A DNA stretch of 64,000 bases from Prescottella sp. R16 (GCF_030656875.1 NZ_CP130943.1:2976001-3040000), one strand, 5' to 3'. Shown: positions 18,831-30,055, counted from the first letter of the stretch. The notes: generated by a model not told the origin, from the sequence alone. Program-made: numbers and translations.

Positions 18831-21800
18831 CGTCCGACCTCCGATCTGGTGCCCACACCCCGCACCATGCTGCGTACCTGACGCGCCGCCACCGAGAGCG
18901 TCGCGAGGTCCAGCGTCCCAGACTCGGAGATCTCCGCGAGCGCGGACCTCGCTCTCGCGAGCCGCGACGCGTTCGTCGACTCCCAGTAGTCGATCTTCTC
19001 CTGGGAGGTTTCGGTCGGCTCCCCACCGGCGAGGACCTCGAGGGTCAGCGAGCGCAGCGACCCGTACAAGTCGTCGCGCAGGGCGAGACGGGCCAGGGAA
19101 TGCCAGCGGTCGCCGCGCTCGAGATCGGAGACCGCGGTGAGCAGCCAGTCGATACCGAGATGCGCGTCGAGCGCGAAGTACAGTTCCGCGACCTCCGTGC
19201 CGTCCCGCTCGCAGATGTCGGCGACGTCGATGATGTCGAGCAGGCTGTACAGGTCGAGGAGCCCGTACACCTCGCGGGCCAACTCGTACGGCACCCCCTG
19301 TTCGACGACGGCTGCTGTCCGCCAGTCCAGTTCGGTCGACCTATGCCCGCGCAACCATCCGGGTACGTGCGGTGCGAGCTTGCGGAACTCCGACGAGTAC
19401 CGGCTGATCTCCGCGCCCACCGCGACCGGCTGCGGCCGGTTCGACAGGAACCAGCGCGACGACCGGTCGAGGACGCGTCGCGACTGCAGCATCAGGGTGT
19501 ACGCGACGTCGGACGGGATGGCGGCACTGTCGATCCGCTCCCACACCGCCGGCAGTTCGAAGATCTCGGTGACGGCCGCATACGCGCGGATCGCATCGGA
19601 ACCGGACGCCCCGGTGTGCTCGCCGAGCCGGTAGGCGTAGGTGATGCCGCCGTTGTCGATCGCCTCGTTCGCGAGCATCGTGGCGACGATCTCGCGGCGC
19701 AGGGGGTGCGAGCGGATCGACGACCGGAACCGGGACCGCAGTTGCGGCGGGAAGTAGTCCGGCAACCGTGCGGCGAACACCTCGGTGTCAGGCAGGTCCG
19801 TGCCCAGCAGATCCTTCGAGAAGGCCAGCTTGACGTGGGCCATCACGGTCGCCAGTTCCGGTGACGTCAATCCGGTCCCGGCCTGTGCCCGCTTGGCGAA
19901 CTCCGCTTCGGTCGGCAGTGCCTCGATCCGGCGGTCGAGTCCGTGGTCGGCGACGAGCATCGCGATCAGCCGCCGGTGCACGTCGAGCAGTTGCGGCGCG
20001 TTCGACCGCGACATACCCAGCTGGATGTTCTGGGAAATATTGTCCGCCAGCACCATTCGGGCGACGTCGCCGGTCATGGAGGCGAGCAGCGGGTCCCGGT
20101 CGGCGACGCCGAGTTCACCGCTGCTCACCAGTGAGTCGAGGAGAATCTTGATGTTCACCTCGTGGTCGGAGCAGTCGACGCCGGCGGAGTTGTCGATCGC
20201 ATCGGTGTTGATCTTGCCGCCGCGCAGGGCGTACTCGATCCGGCCGAGCTGGGTGACCCCGAGATTGCCACCCTCCCCGACCACCCGGGCACGCACGTCA
20301 CCGCCGCACACCCGTACCGCGTCGTTGCTCTTGTCGCCGACCGCCGCATCGGTCTCGGTCGCGGCCTTGACGTACGTGCCGATACCACCGTTCCACAGCA
20401 GGTCGACCGGGGCCGTGAGGATCGCTTTCACCAGATCCGGCGGCGTCATCTCGGTGACGTCGTCGCCGAGGCCGAGCGCGGCCCGCACCTGCGGGCTGAT
20501 CGGCACGGACTTCACCGTCCGAGCGAACACGCCGCCGCCGTCACCGATCAGGGTCGTGTCGTAGTCGGCCCACGACGAGCGCGGCAACGCGAACAGGCGT
20601 CGGCGTTCCGCGAACGAACGGGCCGCGTCCGGGGTCGGGTCGAGGAAGATGTGCCGGTGGTCGAATGCGGCGACGAGACGGATGTGCTCGCTGAGCAGCA
20701 TCCCGTTGCCGAACACGTCACCACTCATGTCACCGATTCCGGCGACGGTGAAATCGTCTGCCGCGACGTCGATTCCGAGTTCCCGGAAGTGAACCTTCAC
20801 GCTCTCCCACGCACCGCGCGCGGTGATCCCCATCTCCTTGTGGTCGTAGCCGGCCGAACCGCCGGACGCGAACGCGTCCCCCAGCCAGAACCCGTAGCCG
20901 GCGGCGACGTCGTTGGCGATGTCGGAGAACGTCGCGGTGCCCTTGTCGGCGGCCACCACCAGGTACGAGTCGTCCTCGTCGCGGCGCACCACCCGATCCG
21001 GTGGCACGATCGCGCCGGACGCCCGATCCACGTTGTCGGTGACGTCGAGGAGCCCGGAGATGAACTCGCGGTAGCACGCCACCCCCTGGTCCCGTACCGC
21101 CTGCCGATCCACCACCGGGTCCCCGGTGGGCGGTACCGGCTGTTTGACGACGAATCCGCCCTTCGCACCGACCGGGACGATGACCGCGTTCTTGACCGCC
21201 TGCGCCTTCGCGAGCCCCAGGATCTCGGTGCGGAAGTCCTCCCGGCGATCCGACCAGCGCAGCCCGCCGCGGGCGACCGACCCGAACCGTAGGTGAACGC
21301 CCTCGACCTCCGGCGAGTACACGAACACCTCGAACCGCGGCCGCGGCTTCGGCAACTCCGGGATCCGGCCGGGGTCGAACTTCAGGGACAGGAAGCCGCG
21401 CGGATGCCCGTGCCGGTCGAGCACGAAACGGTTGGTCCGCAACGTCGCCCGGACCAGGCCGAACAGGGCCCGCAGGATCCGGTCCACGTCGAGGCTCACC
21501 ACCTCGCCGATCGCGGTGGACAACGCCTGCTCGAGACCACGCGGATCGGGGCGCGCCGCACCGTCACCGGCGTCCGGGTCGAACAGCGCCTCGAACAGTT
21601 CGACGAGCTGCCGCGCGATCTCCGGATGCCCCAGCAGCACCGTCTCGATGTGCACCTGGCTGTACGCGAACCCGGCCTGCCGCAGATACTTCACGTACGC
21701 CCGCAGCACCGTCACCTGCTGCCAGCCCAGCCCCGCGCGCAACACCAGCTCGTTGAACCGGTCCGCCTCGCACCGGCCGTACCAGGCCGCCGTGAACGCC

Positions 21801-23701
21801 GCCGTGAACCGGTCCCGCAACCGGGCGTCCGGTCCCCCGCTCCGCAGGTCGACGACAGCGTCCCGCAGCACCCGCGATGGGACGGACAAGCCGAAATCGT
21901 ATATCCAACAGTGCATTCCGTCCGGCCGGACGATCCGGTACGGGCGCTCGTCGAGGACCTCGACACCGAGACTGTGCAGGACCGGAAGCACGTGCGACAG
22001 CGAAATCCCCTCGCCCGCGAAGTAGAGCGCGAACCGCCACCGACCGGAGATGCCCCCCGGATCGTGGTAGAGGCTCAGGTCGATCGAGTCCACCTGCAGT
22101 GCAGCCAGTTTCCGGATGTCGGAGAGTGCGTGATCCGGCTCGAAATCCTCCTTGTACCCCTCCGGGAACGCTGCCGCATACTGTGCAGCCAGCGTGGGAT
22201 CGGTCACCGACCCCGTTGCCGCCGCGTCGGTGAAACGATCGTCCCAGCTGCGACTGGCCTCCGCGAGACGCGACTGGAGCCGCAGCCGGTTCGCCTCCGA
22301 GGTGTCGACCGTCGCGTCCCGCGCACCGGGGGCGCGACGGATCGTCACGTGCAGCATCGCCAGATCGCCCTCGCTGACCCGCACCGTGTACTCGATCGAG
22401 CCTCCGCCCAGTTCGGCGAGTAGGATCTTCTGCATCCGCAACCGCACCGCCGTGGTGTACCGGTCCCGCGGCAGGTACACCAGGCACGAGACGAACCGGC
22501 CGAACGGATCCTCCCGCATGAACAGCCGCACCTGCCGGCGCAGACCGATGTTGAGGACCGCCGTCATCGTCCCGACCAGGGCGTCGGTGTCGATCGAGAA
22601 CAGTTCGGTCCGCGGGAACGACTGCACCACTTCGAGCATCGCCTGCCCCGAGAACGAGTCGAGGTCGAACCCGGCCCGGGCGATCGCCGTCCGGACCCGC
22701 CGCTCGATGACGGGGATGTCGAGAACGTTCTCGTGCAGCGCGGTCACCGTGAACACGCCGAGGAACCTGTGTTCGCCGACGATCGCACCGTCGTCGTCGA
22801 GGATGCTCACCCCCACGAAGTACGGGTACACCGACCGGTGGACCGTCGCCGGTGCGGATCCCTGTGTCAGTACGAGGATCGGCTTCTCGGGAAGTCCTGC
22901 CGCACAGGGGATTTCGATGTTCCGATCGGTGGCGCCGTCATTGCGGAGCACACCGAGACCCGTCCCCGGCACCGGCACGGCGTGACAGCCGCTCCCGCAC
23001 TCGTACCGCCGGTAACCGAGCACCGTGTAGTGACCGTCCGCGAGCCAGCGCAGCAGATTCGCGCAGTCCCGGATCTCGTCGGCACTCCGGTCCGGTGGCG
23101 GCGCAGCGGCTCGCCGGTCCAGCTCGGCCGCGAGGGAACACTGCAGACTGCGCATCGTCTCGGTGTCGCCGACCACCTGTGCGACATCGGACAGGACCGC
23201 GGCCAGCTCCCCCTCGACGGCATCCAGCACCGCGTCCTCGGTGGCCGGATGCAACTGCACGTGGATCCACGATTCGGCCGTCGTCCCGTTCTGCCGGTCC
23301 TGTGTCGGCGCATCGGGGACGATCCGGTGCAGCAGGCCGTCCGGTCCGCGGTCGACCCCGAAGATCGGATGCACCACCTCGGCGACCGATGCGTCGAACC
23401 TTCCCAGCAGCGCTGTCACCGATTCGACGAGCAGCGGCATGTCGTCGGTGACGATCTGCAGGGCGGCACCGACCCCCGTCCCGTCGTCGGGACGGTGGAC
23501 CCGGGTGACGGCGACCCCCGCCGGCCGCTGCACCGCCAGCCGGGTGTGTTCCCGGAAGATCGCGTCCGCACGTTCGTGCAGCACACTGTCCGGTTCGTCG
23601 ACCGATGTGTGCCGGAAGTAGGCGGCCCGCAGGACCGGCAGCTCGGCCCGCACCTGCGCGGGCAGGTCGACCGGCCGACCGGCATCGAGTGGATCCGTCA
23701 T
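18827..23701 (-). CDS. gdh: NAD-specific glutamate dehydrogenase, large (180-kDa) type
   Basis: 1624 residues from ATG 23701 with GGAG upstream. This is the L_GDH180 class, converting glutamate to 2-oxoglutarate and ammonia with NAD+. The N-terminal 700 residues carry regulatory ACT-like and helical domains. The catalytic core lies in the middle (HLRFGSVARGGLRWSDRREDF near 790 and KNAVIVPVGAKGGFVVKQP near 820, with the substrate lysines). The nucleotide-binding part follows (VAAGYGFWLGDAFASGGSAGYDHKEMGITARGAW). Rv2476c of M. tuberculosis is the equivalent. An NADP enzyme is encoded separately at 36279. Its leader contains an unusual nested hairpin at 23720-23770. Confidence 0.95.
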   Translation of the reverse strand: MTDPLDAGRPVDLPAQVRAELPVLRAAYFRHTSVDEPDSVLHERADAIFREHTRLAVQRPAGVAVTRVHRPDDGTGVGAALQIVTDDMPLLVESVTALLGRFDASVAEVVHPIFGVDRGPDGLLHRIVPDAPTQDRQNGTTAESWIHVQLHPATEDAVLDAVEGELAAVLSDVAQVVGDTETMRSLQCSLAAELDRRAAAPPPDRSADEIRDCANLLRWLADGHYTVLGYRRYECGSGCHAVPVPGTGLGVLRNDGATDRNIEIPCAAGLPEKPILVLTQGSAPATVHRSVYPYFVGVSILDDDGAIVGEHRFLGVFTVTALHENVLDIPVIERRVRTAIARAGFDLDSFSGQAMLEVVQSFPRTELFSIDTDALVGTMTAVLNIGLRRQVRLFMREDPFGRFVSCLVYLPRDRYTTAVRLRMQKILLAELGGGSIEYTVRVSEGDLAMLHVTIRRAPGARDATVDTSEANRLRLQSRLAEASRSWDDRFTDAAATGSVTDPTLAAQYAAAFPEGYKEDFEPDHALSDIRKLAALQVDSIDLSLYHDPGGISGRWRFALYFAGEGISLSHVLPVLHSLGVEVLDERPYRIVRPDGMHCWIYDFGLSVPSRVLRDAVVDLRSGGPDARLRDRFTAAFTAAWYGRCEADRFNELVLRAGLGWQQVTVLRAYVKYLRQAGFAYSQVHIETVLLGHPEIARQLVELFEALFDPDAGDGAARPDPRGLEQALSTAIGEVVSLDVDRILRALFGLVRATLRTNRFVLDRHGHPRGFLSLKFDPGRIPELPKPRPRFEVFVYSPEVEGVHLRFGSVARGGLRWSDRREDFRTEILGLAKAQAVKNAVIVPVGAKGGFVVKQPVPPTGDPVVDRQAVRDQGVACYREFISGLLDVTDNVDRASGAIVPPDRVVRRDEDDSYLVVAADKGTATFSDIANDVAAGYGFWLGDAFASGGSAGYDHKEMGITARGAWESVKVHFRELGIDVAADDFTVAGIGDMSGDVFGNGMLLSEHIRLVAAFDHRHIFLDPTPDAARSFAERRRLFALPRSSWADYDTTLIGDGGGVFARTVKSVPISPQVRAALGLGDDVTEMTPPDLVKAILTAPVDLLWNGGIGTYVKAATETDAAVGDKSNDAVRVCGGDVRARVVGEGGNLGVTQLGRIEYALRGGKINTDAIDNSAGVDCSDHEVNIKILLDSLVSSGELGVADRDPLLASMTGDVARMVLADNISQNIQLGMSRSNAPQLLDVHRRLIAMLVADHGLDRRIEALPTEAEFAKRAQAGTGLTSPELATVMAHVKLAFSKDLLGTDLPDTEVFAARLPDYFPPQLRSRFRSSIRSHPLRREIVATMLANEAIDNGGITYAYRLGEHTGASGSDAIRAYAAVTEIFELPAVWERIDSAAIPSDVAYTLMLQSRRVLDRSSRWFLSNRPQPVAVGAEISRYSSEFRKLAPHVPGWLRGHRSTELDWRTAAVVEQGVPYELAREVYGLLDLYSLLDIIDVADICERDGTEVAELYFALDAHLGIDWLLTAVSDLERGDRWHSLARLALRDDLYGSLRSLTLEVLAGGEPTETSQEKIDYWESTNASRLARARSALAEISESGTLDLATLSVAARQVRSMVRGVGTRSEVGR

Positions 23702-23719
23702 CGCGACACTCCGTCCTGG

Positions 23720-23770
23720 TCGAGGTCACCGCGGATGGCTCTGAAGCGAGCCTAACCGCGGTGACCTCGA
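23720..23770 (-). promoter_or_regulatory. Nested inverted repeat in the leader of the NAD-glutamate dehydrogenase
   Basis: Perfect 15-bp arms (23720-23734 and 23756-23770) flank a 21-nt centre that holds a further GGCTC/GAGCC pair and, on the minus strand, TAGGCT, a TANNNT -10-like hexamer. It lies 19 nt before the ATG and 58 nt after the upstream thioesterase stop. It may be a terminator for the ettA-thioesterase unit, an operator, or a leader structure. Confidence 0.6.
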
Positions 23771-23828
23771 ATCGCGTGCGGGACGACGGCGTCGCGACCG
23801 TTTCCTGCCGTTACGCGACGACGGTTCG

Positions 23829-24254
23829 TTACGTGAGTGTGGCGGCCGGCAGGTACCGGCCCAGGACCTCACGTTCCATGTCGGTCAGGGGACGCGACTT
23901 CTCGGTGCGGACGTCGAATGCCACCAGCAGCGCATCCCCGGCCGCGCACACGTTGCCGTCGGCGTCCTTGACGACGTGCCGCATCGTGAACGACGACGTT
24001 CCCAGGTGCACGACCGACACCTCGACCCGCACCGGGCCGGACGCGTCGGTGAGGGGCCGCAGGAACTCGGCGTCCATCTTGCGGACGACGACCGCCCCGG
24101 CGCGCCCGCCGGCGGCCCGCACCTGTTCCTTCAGGAACAGGGCGCGGCCCTCCTGCATGAATTCGATGACGCGTGCATTGTTGACGTGCCCGAGCCGGTC
24201 GGAGTCACCCCACCGGATCTGGACGTCGCACGTGTAGACCTTCGTTTCGGACAC
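23829..24254 (-). CDS. Hotdog-fold acyl-CoA thioesterase
   Basis: 141 residues from GTG 24254. The FadM/YbgC-type pattern is clear: VQIRWGDSDRLGHVNNARVIEFMQE, with the active-site Asp and the HVNNAR motif, followed by KMDAEFLRPL and TMRHVVKDADG. It would release fatty acids from acyl-CoA. The start lies 5 nt after the ettA stop, so the two are one operon. A second thioesterase of the same fold lies on the far side of the dehydrogenase gene; the two share the motif but differ in length and flanks, so they are not recent duplicates. Confidence 0.86.
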   Translation of the reverse strand: MSETKVYTCDVQIRWGDSDRLGHVNNARVIEFMQEGRALFLKEQVRAAGGRAGAVVVRKMDAEFLRPLTDASGPVRVEVSVVHLGTSSFTMRHVVKDADGNVCAAGDALLVAFDVRTEKSRPLTDMEREVLGRYLPAATLT

Positions 24255-24259
24255 GGTGG

Positions 24260-25933
<1,674 letters not shown>

Positions 25934-26055
25934 CCAAAGGCTCCCATCTGGACCGGAAAATGTGCAGCTCACCGGCTGCGAGAATGCACGACTCGGGTGC
26001 CAGCCTACCGCGCCGTAACAGCGGCCCTCGTCCGCGTTCTACGCTCCTGCCCCTT

Positions 26056-26103
26056 CGACCGAAGGGACCCCTCGGTCGCCGGGAGCGCACGAAGGGTCCC
26101 TTC
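26056..26103. repeat. Overlapping inverted repeats between ettA and the lipase gene
   Basis: Two competing pairings share this spacer. CGACCGA pairs with TCGGTCG around GAAGGGACCC (26061-26070), and GAAGGGACCC pairs with GGGTCCCTTC (26094-26103). The second gives a perfect 10-bp stem 24 nt downstream of the minus-strand lipase stop, so a terminator for the lipase is the simplest reading. Mutually exclusive stems are worth noting. Confidence 0.45.
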
Positions 26104-26127
26104 AGCTGTCGACGGGGATCGGGCAGA

Positions 26128-27276
26128 TCACCCCAACTGCCGCTGCACGAACGGTGTGCTGTCGGGCAGGGACGCCGCCATGGTCTCGCTGTGCCCGGTG
26201 GGGTACGTCCGGTAGGTGGCATCGAGACCGGCGACGGCGAAGTCGGCGGCCAGCTTGAACGAGAACGGCGCCGGGACGACGGTGTCGAGCAGTCCCTGGG
26301 CGACGAACAGCGGCCGGTCGTAGCCGTTCGGCGGGACGCCCAGGTAGGTGGTCATCGCGTCCCGGAACTCCGGTTCGGCGAGCGGTCGGGCGAGGATGTC
26401 ACCGACCGAGACCCCCGAGACGGCCTCGTCCTGTACGTCGTAGCAGTTGACCTCGGCGGCGTCGACGAGTTCCCGGCCGCGCGGCGTCAGATAGCTGTCG
26501 ACGTCGACCTGGGGCATGGTTTCGCGCATGCCCGCCAAGATGTAGGTGGTGAACGACGTGAGTCCGTCGAGTCCGAGGTTCGGGATCCAGGGTCCACCGA
26601 TCACGAAGCCGTGCTCGAGATTGGACGGGGCGCCGGTGGTGACGGCCCCGCGATAGTCGAGGTCCGGCGCGTACGTCGTGGCCTTGTGGGCGGCGACGAG
26701 GGCCGCGTGCCCGCCCTGGGACTGCCCGATCACCATCCAGCGCGGCGACAGCTCCGGGACGACCGCGCGGCCGGCCCGGACCATGTCGACGACGGCGTTC
26801 GCCTCGGACTCGCCCTCGAGATACGGGTGCACGCCCGGGGTGCCGAGTCCGATGTAGTCGGTGGCGACGATCGCGTATCCCTGCGACAGCCAGTGGTTCA
26901 GATAGTTCGCGTCCCGTTCGGTCCGCGGATTGTTCGACGGCGCACACGAATCGCCCAGGCCGACGGTGCCGTGTGCCCACGACACCACCGGCCAGCCGCC
27001 CTCCGGCGGGGTGCCCGGCGGCACGAACACCGCCCCGGTGCTCGACGCGGGACGCCCGGCGGCGTCCCGCGTCGTGTACTCGATCCGGTACTGGCGGTCC
27101 GCGCCGGCCAGCCCGAGTTCGGTGGGCAGTTGCCGAACCGACTCGACGTGGCCGGGCGCGGTGACGTCGTCCGATGCTCCCCCGGCCGACGCGGTGGCCG
27201 GTGCGAGGACGGCGAGCGCGAGCGCCGCGCCGACCGCCGTGGTGCGGTGCAGTGCCTTCGAACGTGATCGGCGCAT
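26128..27276 (-). CDS. Secreted lipase of the secretory (LIP) lipase family
   Basis: 382 residues from ATG 27276, with GGGAG 5 nt upstream. A twin-basic signal peptide (MRRSRSKALHRTTAVGAAL...APATASA) leads to export. The alpha/beta-hydrolase triad is visible: nucleophile in GQSQGGHAA near residue 170, Asp in GLLDTVVPAP near 335, His in TGHSETM near 362. SWAHGTVGLGDSCAPS is the oxyanion segment. Family members hydrolyse triacylglycerols or esters outside the cell. The gene is inserted between the Rv2477c- and Rv2478c-like genes relative to M. tuberculosis. Confidence 0.86.
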   Translation of the reverse strand: MRRSRSKALHRTTAVGAALALAVLAPATASAGGASDDVTAPGHVESVRQLPTELGLAGADRQYRIEYTTRDAAGRPASSTGAVFVPPGTPPEGGWPVVSWAHGTVGLGDSCAPSNNPRTERDANYLNHWLSQGYAIVATDYIGLGTPGVHPYLEGESEANAVVDMVRAGRAVVPELSPRWMVIGQSQGGHAALVAAHKATTYAPDLDYRGAVTTGAPSNLEHGFVIGGPWIPNLGLDGLTSFTTYILAGMRETMPQVDVDSYLTPRGRELVDAAEVNCYDVQDEAVSGVSVGDILARPLAEPEFRDAMTTYLGVPPNGYDRPLFVAQGLLDTVVPAPFSFKLAADFAVAGLDATYRTYPTGHSETMAASLPDSTPFVQRQLG

Positions 27277-27358
27277 ATCAACTCCCAAGTGCTCTGAATG
27301 TCCGGGTCGGATGCGGATCACTCTGTCAGACCGCCGCACCGGGATGGACCGGATCCGG

Positions 27359-27829
27359 TCAGCCGACGAGCGCGGGTTCCGCGTCGACGAGTTCCCCGGC
27401 GTCCGTCACGTCACCCGATCCCGGCTCCGGGGCCGGCTGCTCGTCCGACGCGGCTGCGGGACGCACCCGGCCGGTGCGGTCGAGTTTGACGCTGCACCGG
27501 GACAGGTCGGGTCCGACGGCGGCGGCCCGCATCTCGAGGCCGCTGCGTGCTTCGCCGTCGCGGGTGACGTACTCGTTGGTGCGCAGTTCGCCGTACGCGA
27601 TGATCGGATCGCCCTTCATGAGGGATGCGGCGACGCCCGAGACGAGCCGGCGCCAGCAGCTGACGGTCAGGTACAGCGTGCCGCCGTCGACCCATTCCCC
27701 GGACTCGCGGTCGCGGCGGCGGATGTTGCTGGCCATGCGGAAGCTCAGCACCTCCTCACCGGTGAGCGTTTCCCGCTTGACGGGATCGGTGATGACCGTG
27801 CCGACGACGGCGGCGTGGGTCTCGTACAT
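27359..27829 (-). CDS. Single-stranded DNA-binding protein paralogue (Rv2478c-like)
   Basis: 156 residues from ATG 27829, preceded by GAGGGGGAC. An OB-fold typical of SSB occupies the first 110 residues (THAAVVGTVITDPVKRE, SFRMASNIRRRD, LYLTVSCWRRLVSGVAASLMKGDPIIAYGELRTNEY). The C-terminal tail lacks the acidic DDDIPF-type peptide of the main SSB and ends in EPALVG, so interaction with repair partners is probably lost or different. In mycobacteria the equivalent gene encodes a secondary SSB (SsbB-like). The leader between here and 28025 contains two hairpins. Confidence 0.84.
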   Translation of the reverse strand: MYETHAAVVGTVITDPVKRETLTGEEVLSFRMASNIRRRDRESGEWVDGGTLYLTVSCWRRLVSGVAASLMKGDPIIAYGELRTNEYVTRDGEARSGLEMRAAAVGPDLSRCSVKLDRTGRVRPAAASDEQPAPEPGSGDVTDAGELVDAEPALVG

Positions 27830-27871
27830 GGTGTCCCCCTCGAACTCGGTGCGGCGTCCCCCGGAAAGCGG

Positions 27872-27904
27872 CGAACGCACCGCCCGGATGGGGCGGTGCG
27901 TTCG
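27872..27904 (-). terminator. Hairpin upstream of the SSB-like gene
   Basis: Perfect 14-bp stem (27872-27885 with 27891-27904), 43 nt before the SSB-like start codon and about 120 nt after the CopD-CtaG stop. It may terminate transcripts from 28025 or act as an attenuator in the SSB leader. There is no T-tract on the minus strand. Confidence 0.5.
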
Positions 27905-27980
27905 ACGATGCCGCGGCGGCGGCACCGGGGACAGGGCTTCACCGGATCTGTGGACGAACGCAAGTCGTATCCACAGCCAC

Positions 27981-28003
27981 CCCCGGAACCGTACGTTCCG
28001 GGG
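27981..28003 (-). terminator. Hairpin after the CopD-CtaG gene
   Basis: A 9-bp perfect stem, CCCCGGAAC (27981-27989) with GTTCCGGGG (27995-28003), starting 21 nt downstream of the minus-strand stop at 28025. Its location suits a terminator; T-rich sequence is absent. Confidence 0.5.
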
Positions 28004-28024
28004 TGTTCCTGTCGGCGGGGTGTG

Positions 28025-30055
28025 CTACAGGCTGGACTCCCGGTCACGGCGGGCGAGTTCGGCGAACATCGCATTGTGGGCGGCGAGGTCGGCGTCGTCG
28101 TCACGTTCGGCGGCCCGGTCGACACGCTTCGCGGTCCGCTGATCACTGCGCGACCACTGCACGAGCAGCGCCAGCATGATGATCACGAGCGGCATCTCGC
28201 CGGTCGCCCACGCGATGGAGCCACCGAGCTGCTGATCGCGCAGCAGGTCGTCGTTCCAGCCGAGGCCGAGCGAACGGTAGAAGGTGGCGCCCATGACCTC
28301 GCCCATGCTCATCAGCGTGATGCCGAAGAAGGCGTGGAACGGCAGCGATCCGAACACCACCGCGAGTTTCGTGACGGGCTGCAGGGTCCGCGGCGACGGG
28401 TCGACCCCGATGATCACCCAGTAGAACAGGTAACCGCTGAGAAGGAAGTGCAGGTTCATCACCAGGTGCGCGGCGTGGCTGTCCACGGAGGCGGAGAAGA
28501 TGCCACCCAGATACAGCACGTAGAAACCGCCGACGAACAACACGGCCGCGACCAGCGGCTGCGTCAGGAACCGGGAGATGGGGCTGTGCAGGAAACTCAG
28601 CAGCCATTCCCGCGGCCCGGGAACCCCGTCCTTACCGGCAGGTTTGAGGGCGCGCAGCGCCAGCGTGAACGGGCCACCGAGTGCGAGCAGCACCGGGGCG
28701 AGCATCGACAACGCCATGTGCGCACCCATGTGGACGCTGAACACGGCCGTTGCGTACCGGCCGACACCCGACGACGTCGCGAGCAGCAGCACGAGGCAAC
28801 CGGAGAACCACGCAATGGTCCGGCCGACCGGCCACGAGTCGCCGCGCTTGCGCAGGGTGTACAGGCCCATGATGTAGAGCACGGCGAGCACGATGGCCGC
28901 GGTGCCGAACATGAGGTCGAACCGCCAGTCGAACAGCAGCCGTCCGAACGTCGGCGGCCCGGCGAGGTTGTAGCCGAGTTCGACCTCGCTCAGGGTGGGG
29001 ATCGACGCCGGCGGCGGGGGCGGGGTGCGACCGAGGCCGACCGCGATACCGATGGTGGCGGCGAACACGAGGGCCTCGGCGCCGGCGAACCGGACGAGGG
29101 CACCCCGGGACTGCGGATCCGCGGCCAGGGCCGGCAGCGACTTGCGGCGCTGCAGGTAACCGAACACGCCGAGGAGGATCAGGGCGACGGTCTTCGCGAC
29201 GACCAGGCGCCCGTACGTGGTGGTGAACACCTCGTCGAGCTGCATCCGGACGAGGGCGTTGATCACGCCACTGACGGCCATCGCGACGAAGGCGATCGTC
29301 GCGACCAGCGAGAAACGTCGGGCCGCGACGTCGGTGTGGGCGCCGCCGCGGCGGGCGTGCGCGAGCAGCGCGAACAGGCCACCGGCCCAGAACGCGGCAC
29401 CGACGAGATGCCAGATGAGGCTGTTGGTGGCGACGTCGTGGGATCCACCCGACGACGAGTGACCGGTGAGTGCGAGCGGCATCATCGTGACGATGCTCAG
29501 CAGCAGCAGGAACGGTGTCCACGACCAGCGCAGCGCCATACGGGTCGTGACGGCGAGGACGAGCGCGAGGCCCGCCGTCCACGCCCAGGCGACCGCGTTC
29601 TGGACCTGGCCGATCGCCGACCACAGGTTGTCCGGCTGGATCGCCACCGAGAACGGCTGCCCCGACGTGTCCGACAGGGTCAGGGGGACGAGGAGCACCG
29701 CACACGCCGCCCAGACCAGCGCGGCGTGCGACGCGGTGCGGACGGCGCGATATCCGTCGACGTCGAGGACACCGGATTTCTGCGGCGGCACCATGAACGC
29801 CGCGAACAGCAGCGAGCCGACGGCGATGACGGCGGCGATCTCGCTGACCGCGCGGATCGCGGGCAGCCCGTACGTGGTGAACGGGCCGGGGTCGGGGATG
29901 CCCATGAGGACGAGTGCCTGTGACGCCGACAGAGCGACGACCAGCGCGGCAACGACACCCGCGAGGGCGCCGCTGACGGCGTAGAGGGGTCCGGAACCGG
30001 CGCGGGGAGGGGAAACGGAAGCGTGCTCCGACTGCTCTCGCAGGGGTGTTGCCAT
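28025..30055 (-). CDS. CopD-CtaG fusion membrane protein (copper/cytochrome oxidase assembly)
   Basis: 676 residues with about 15 membrane helices. The N-terminal half (to about residue 345) has the CopD copper-transport pattern, including LTGHSSSGGSH and NSLIWHLVGAAFWAGGLFAL. The C-terminal half is CtaG/Caa3 assembly-like: SVHMGAHMALSMLAPVLLALGGP, HLVMNLHFLLSGYLFYWVI and LPFHAFFGITLMS, with histidines and methionines suited to copper. It would move copper across the membrane for cytochrome oxidase maturation or resistance. The fused architecture is known in actinobacteria (Rv0102-like). The start is ATG 30055; an SD is not obvious. Confidence 0.87.
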   Translation of the reverse strand: MATPLREQSEHASVSPPRAGSGPLYAVSGALAGVVAALVVALSASQALVLMGIPDPGPFTTYGLPAIRAVSEIAAVIAVGSLLFAAFMVPPQKSGVLDVDGYRAVRTASHAALVWAACAVLLVPLTLSDTSGQPFSVAIQPDNLWSAIGQVQNAVAWAWTAGLALVLAVTTRMALRWSWTPFLLLLSIVTMMPLALTGHSSSGGSHDVATNSLIWHLVGAAFWAGGLFALLAHARRGGAHTDVAARRFSLVATIAFVAMAVSGVINALVRMQLDEVFTTTYGRLVVAKTVALILLGVFGYLQRRKSLPALAADPQSRGALVRFAGAEALVFAATIGIAVGLGRTPPPPPASIPTLSEVELGYNLAGPPTFGRLLFDWRFDLMFGTAAIVLAVLYIMGLYTLRKRGDSWPVGRTIAWFSGCLVLLLATSSGVGRYATAVFSVHMGAHMALSMLAPVLLALGGPFTLALRALKPAGKDGVPGPREWLLSFLHSPISRFLTQPLVAAVLFVGGFYVLYLGGIFSASVDSHAAHLVMNLHFLLSGYLFYWVIIGVDPSPRTLQPVTKLAVVFGSLPFHAFFGITLMSMGEVMGATFYRSLGLGWNDDLLRDQQLGGSIAWATGEMPLVIIMLALLVQWSRSDQRTAKRVDRAAERDDDADLAAHNAMFAELARRDRESSL

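Noticed and set aside
27940..27985. CTGTGGACG and TATCCACAG resembling DnaA boxes next to the SSB-like gene
   Set aside because: Only two imperfect 9-mers are present, there is no dnaA/dnaN and no AT-rich unwinding region, so this is not an origin.
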